DNA of 64,000 bases from Bacteroides sp. (GTDB lineage: Bacteria; Bacteroidota; Bacteroidia; Bacteroidales; Muribaculaceae): assembly GCA_014802335.1 (NCBI GenBank), contig JAAVCL010000016.1:62001-126000 (forward strand), in the 5' to 3' direction. Positions 63,923 through 64,000 of this stretch are shown one piece after another. Under the pieces are notes generated by a model. The model made no database searches. It was not told the DNA's origin and saw only the letters and a list, made by a program, of their open reading frames with translations. Position numbers and translations under genes: made by a program. Position 1 is the stretch's first letter; every line of letters starts with the position of its first letter.

Positions 63923-64000
63923 ATGAAGATAATAATTGCCGGCGCCGGAGAAGTGGGAAGTCATCTTGCAAAAATGCTCTCAAAAGAGAATCAAGACATA
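63923..64000 (+). CDS. trkA: Trk potassium uptake NAD-binding protein TrkA, N-terminal part, cut by window edge
   Basis: Only 26 codons are present: MKIIIAGAGEVGSHLAKMLS and six more. The nucleotide-binding GAGEVG of the RCK/TrkA-N Rossmann fold at the very start is distinctive, and full TrkA is about 450 residues. It would regulate TrkH-type potassium uptake at the inner membrane. The gene for the channel subunit probably lies beyond the edge. Confidence 0.85.
   Translation, partial: MKIIIAGAGEVGSHLAKMLSKENQDI

Overview
The window looks like chromosomal DNA of an anaerobic Bacteroidota bacterium, most likely order Bacteroidales. Three things suggest this. The DNA is AT-rich, and the promoters read TTTG-N19/20-TAnnTTTG, the sigma-ABfr pattern of this phylum. 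The gene families are typical (DUF4290, DUF5686, DUF3108, PorT-type beta-barrel, a type IX secretion type-B C-terminal domain, Bacteroidota small proteins). An NfnAB-type ferredoxin/NADPH couple fits anaerobic life. A Muribaculaceae-like gut lineage is possible but cannot be decided from this sequence. No rRNA, CRISPR array, prophage or replication origin is visible; the only tRNA is a tRNA-Gln (CTG) near 57.5 kb.

Layout. 0-5 kb, minus strand: groES-groEL (groEL cut by the window edge), a DUF2130 protein, a ThiF-like E1 enzyme and a glutamine synthetase. 5-16 kb: thioredoxin, DUF3108, alaS, an M23 peptidase plus MerR regulator pair, a CYTH protein and a large DUF5686 outer-membrane protein. 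15-21 kb, minus strand: uvrB, a YgiQ-type radical SAM protein and an S9 peptidase lipoprotein. 21-30 kb, plus strand: tpiA-SPOR-folE, an FAD dehydrogenase, then tsaB-DUF4290-murA-rimM, a small acidic protein and an OmpA-like protein. 30-40 kb: a helicase with an embedded exonuclease domain, HU, a LysM/binding-protein fusion with a PorT-like barrel, an alpha-amylase, a C40 peptidase and a repetitive helical protein. 40-57 kb: NfnAB-like pair, clpB, VOC protein, AspT/YidE transporter, an operon with a small protein, acyltransferase, nitrilase and HD protein, a second C40 lipoprotein, an APC permease with a TrmH methyltransferase, DUF389 and a T9SS cargo protein. 57-60 kb is an accessory patch: tRNA-Gln, REP-like repeats, an intact IS4-type element with 12-bp target duplications inside one repeat, and a remnant of an ISL3-type transposase. 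60-64 kb: exonuclease, small membrane protein, dxs and the start of trkA.

The least explained signal is a family of short intergenic elements. Three copies of about 195 bp (9.5, 42.7 and 48.8 kb) have matching terminal inverted repeats, a large internal hairpin and a conserved small ORF beginning MRL[ML]KESKGAK. Five more diverged elements (3.2, 11.7, 28.8, 59.7 and 63.8 kb) appear to share the same core: a purine-rich GAAGRAG-like stretch, an apical hairpin, then CGACTNATGAA or a relative, all inside an outer stem. Most copies lie just upstream of, and in the same direction as, a gene. One reads in frame into nfnA and one overlaps the start codon of an HD-domain gene. They behave like mobile or spreading 5' leader elements carrying an upstream ORF, and they are the best candidate for an undescribed system here.
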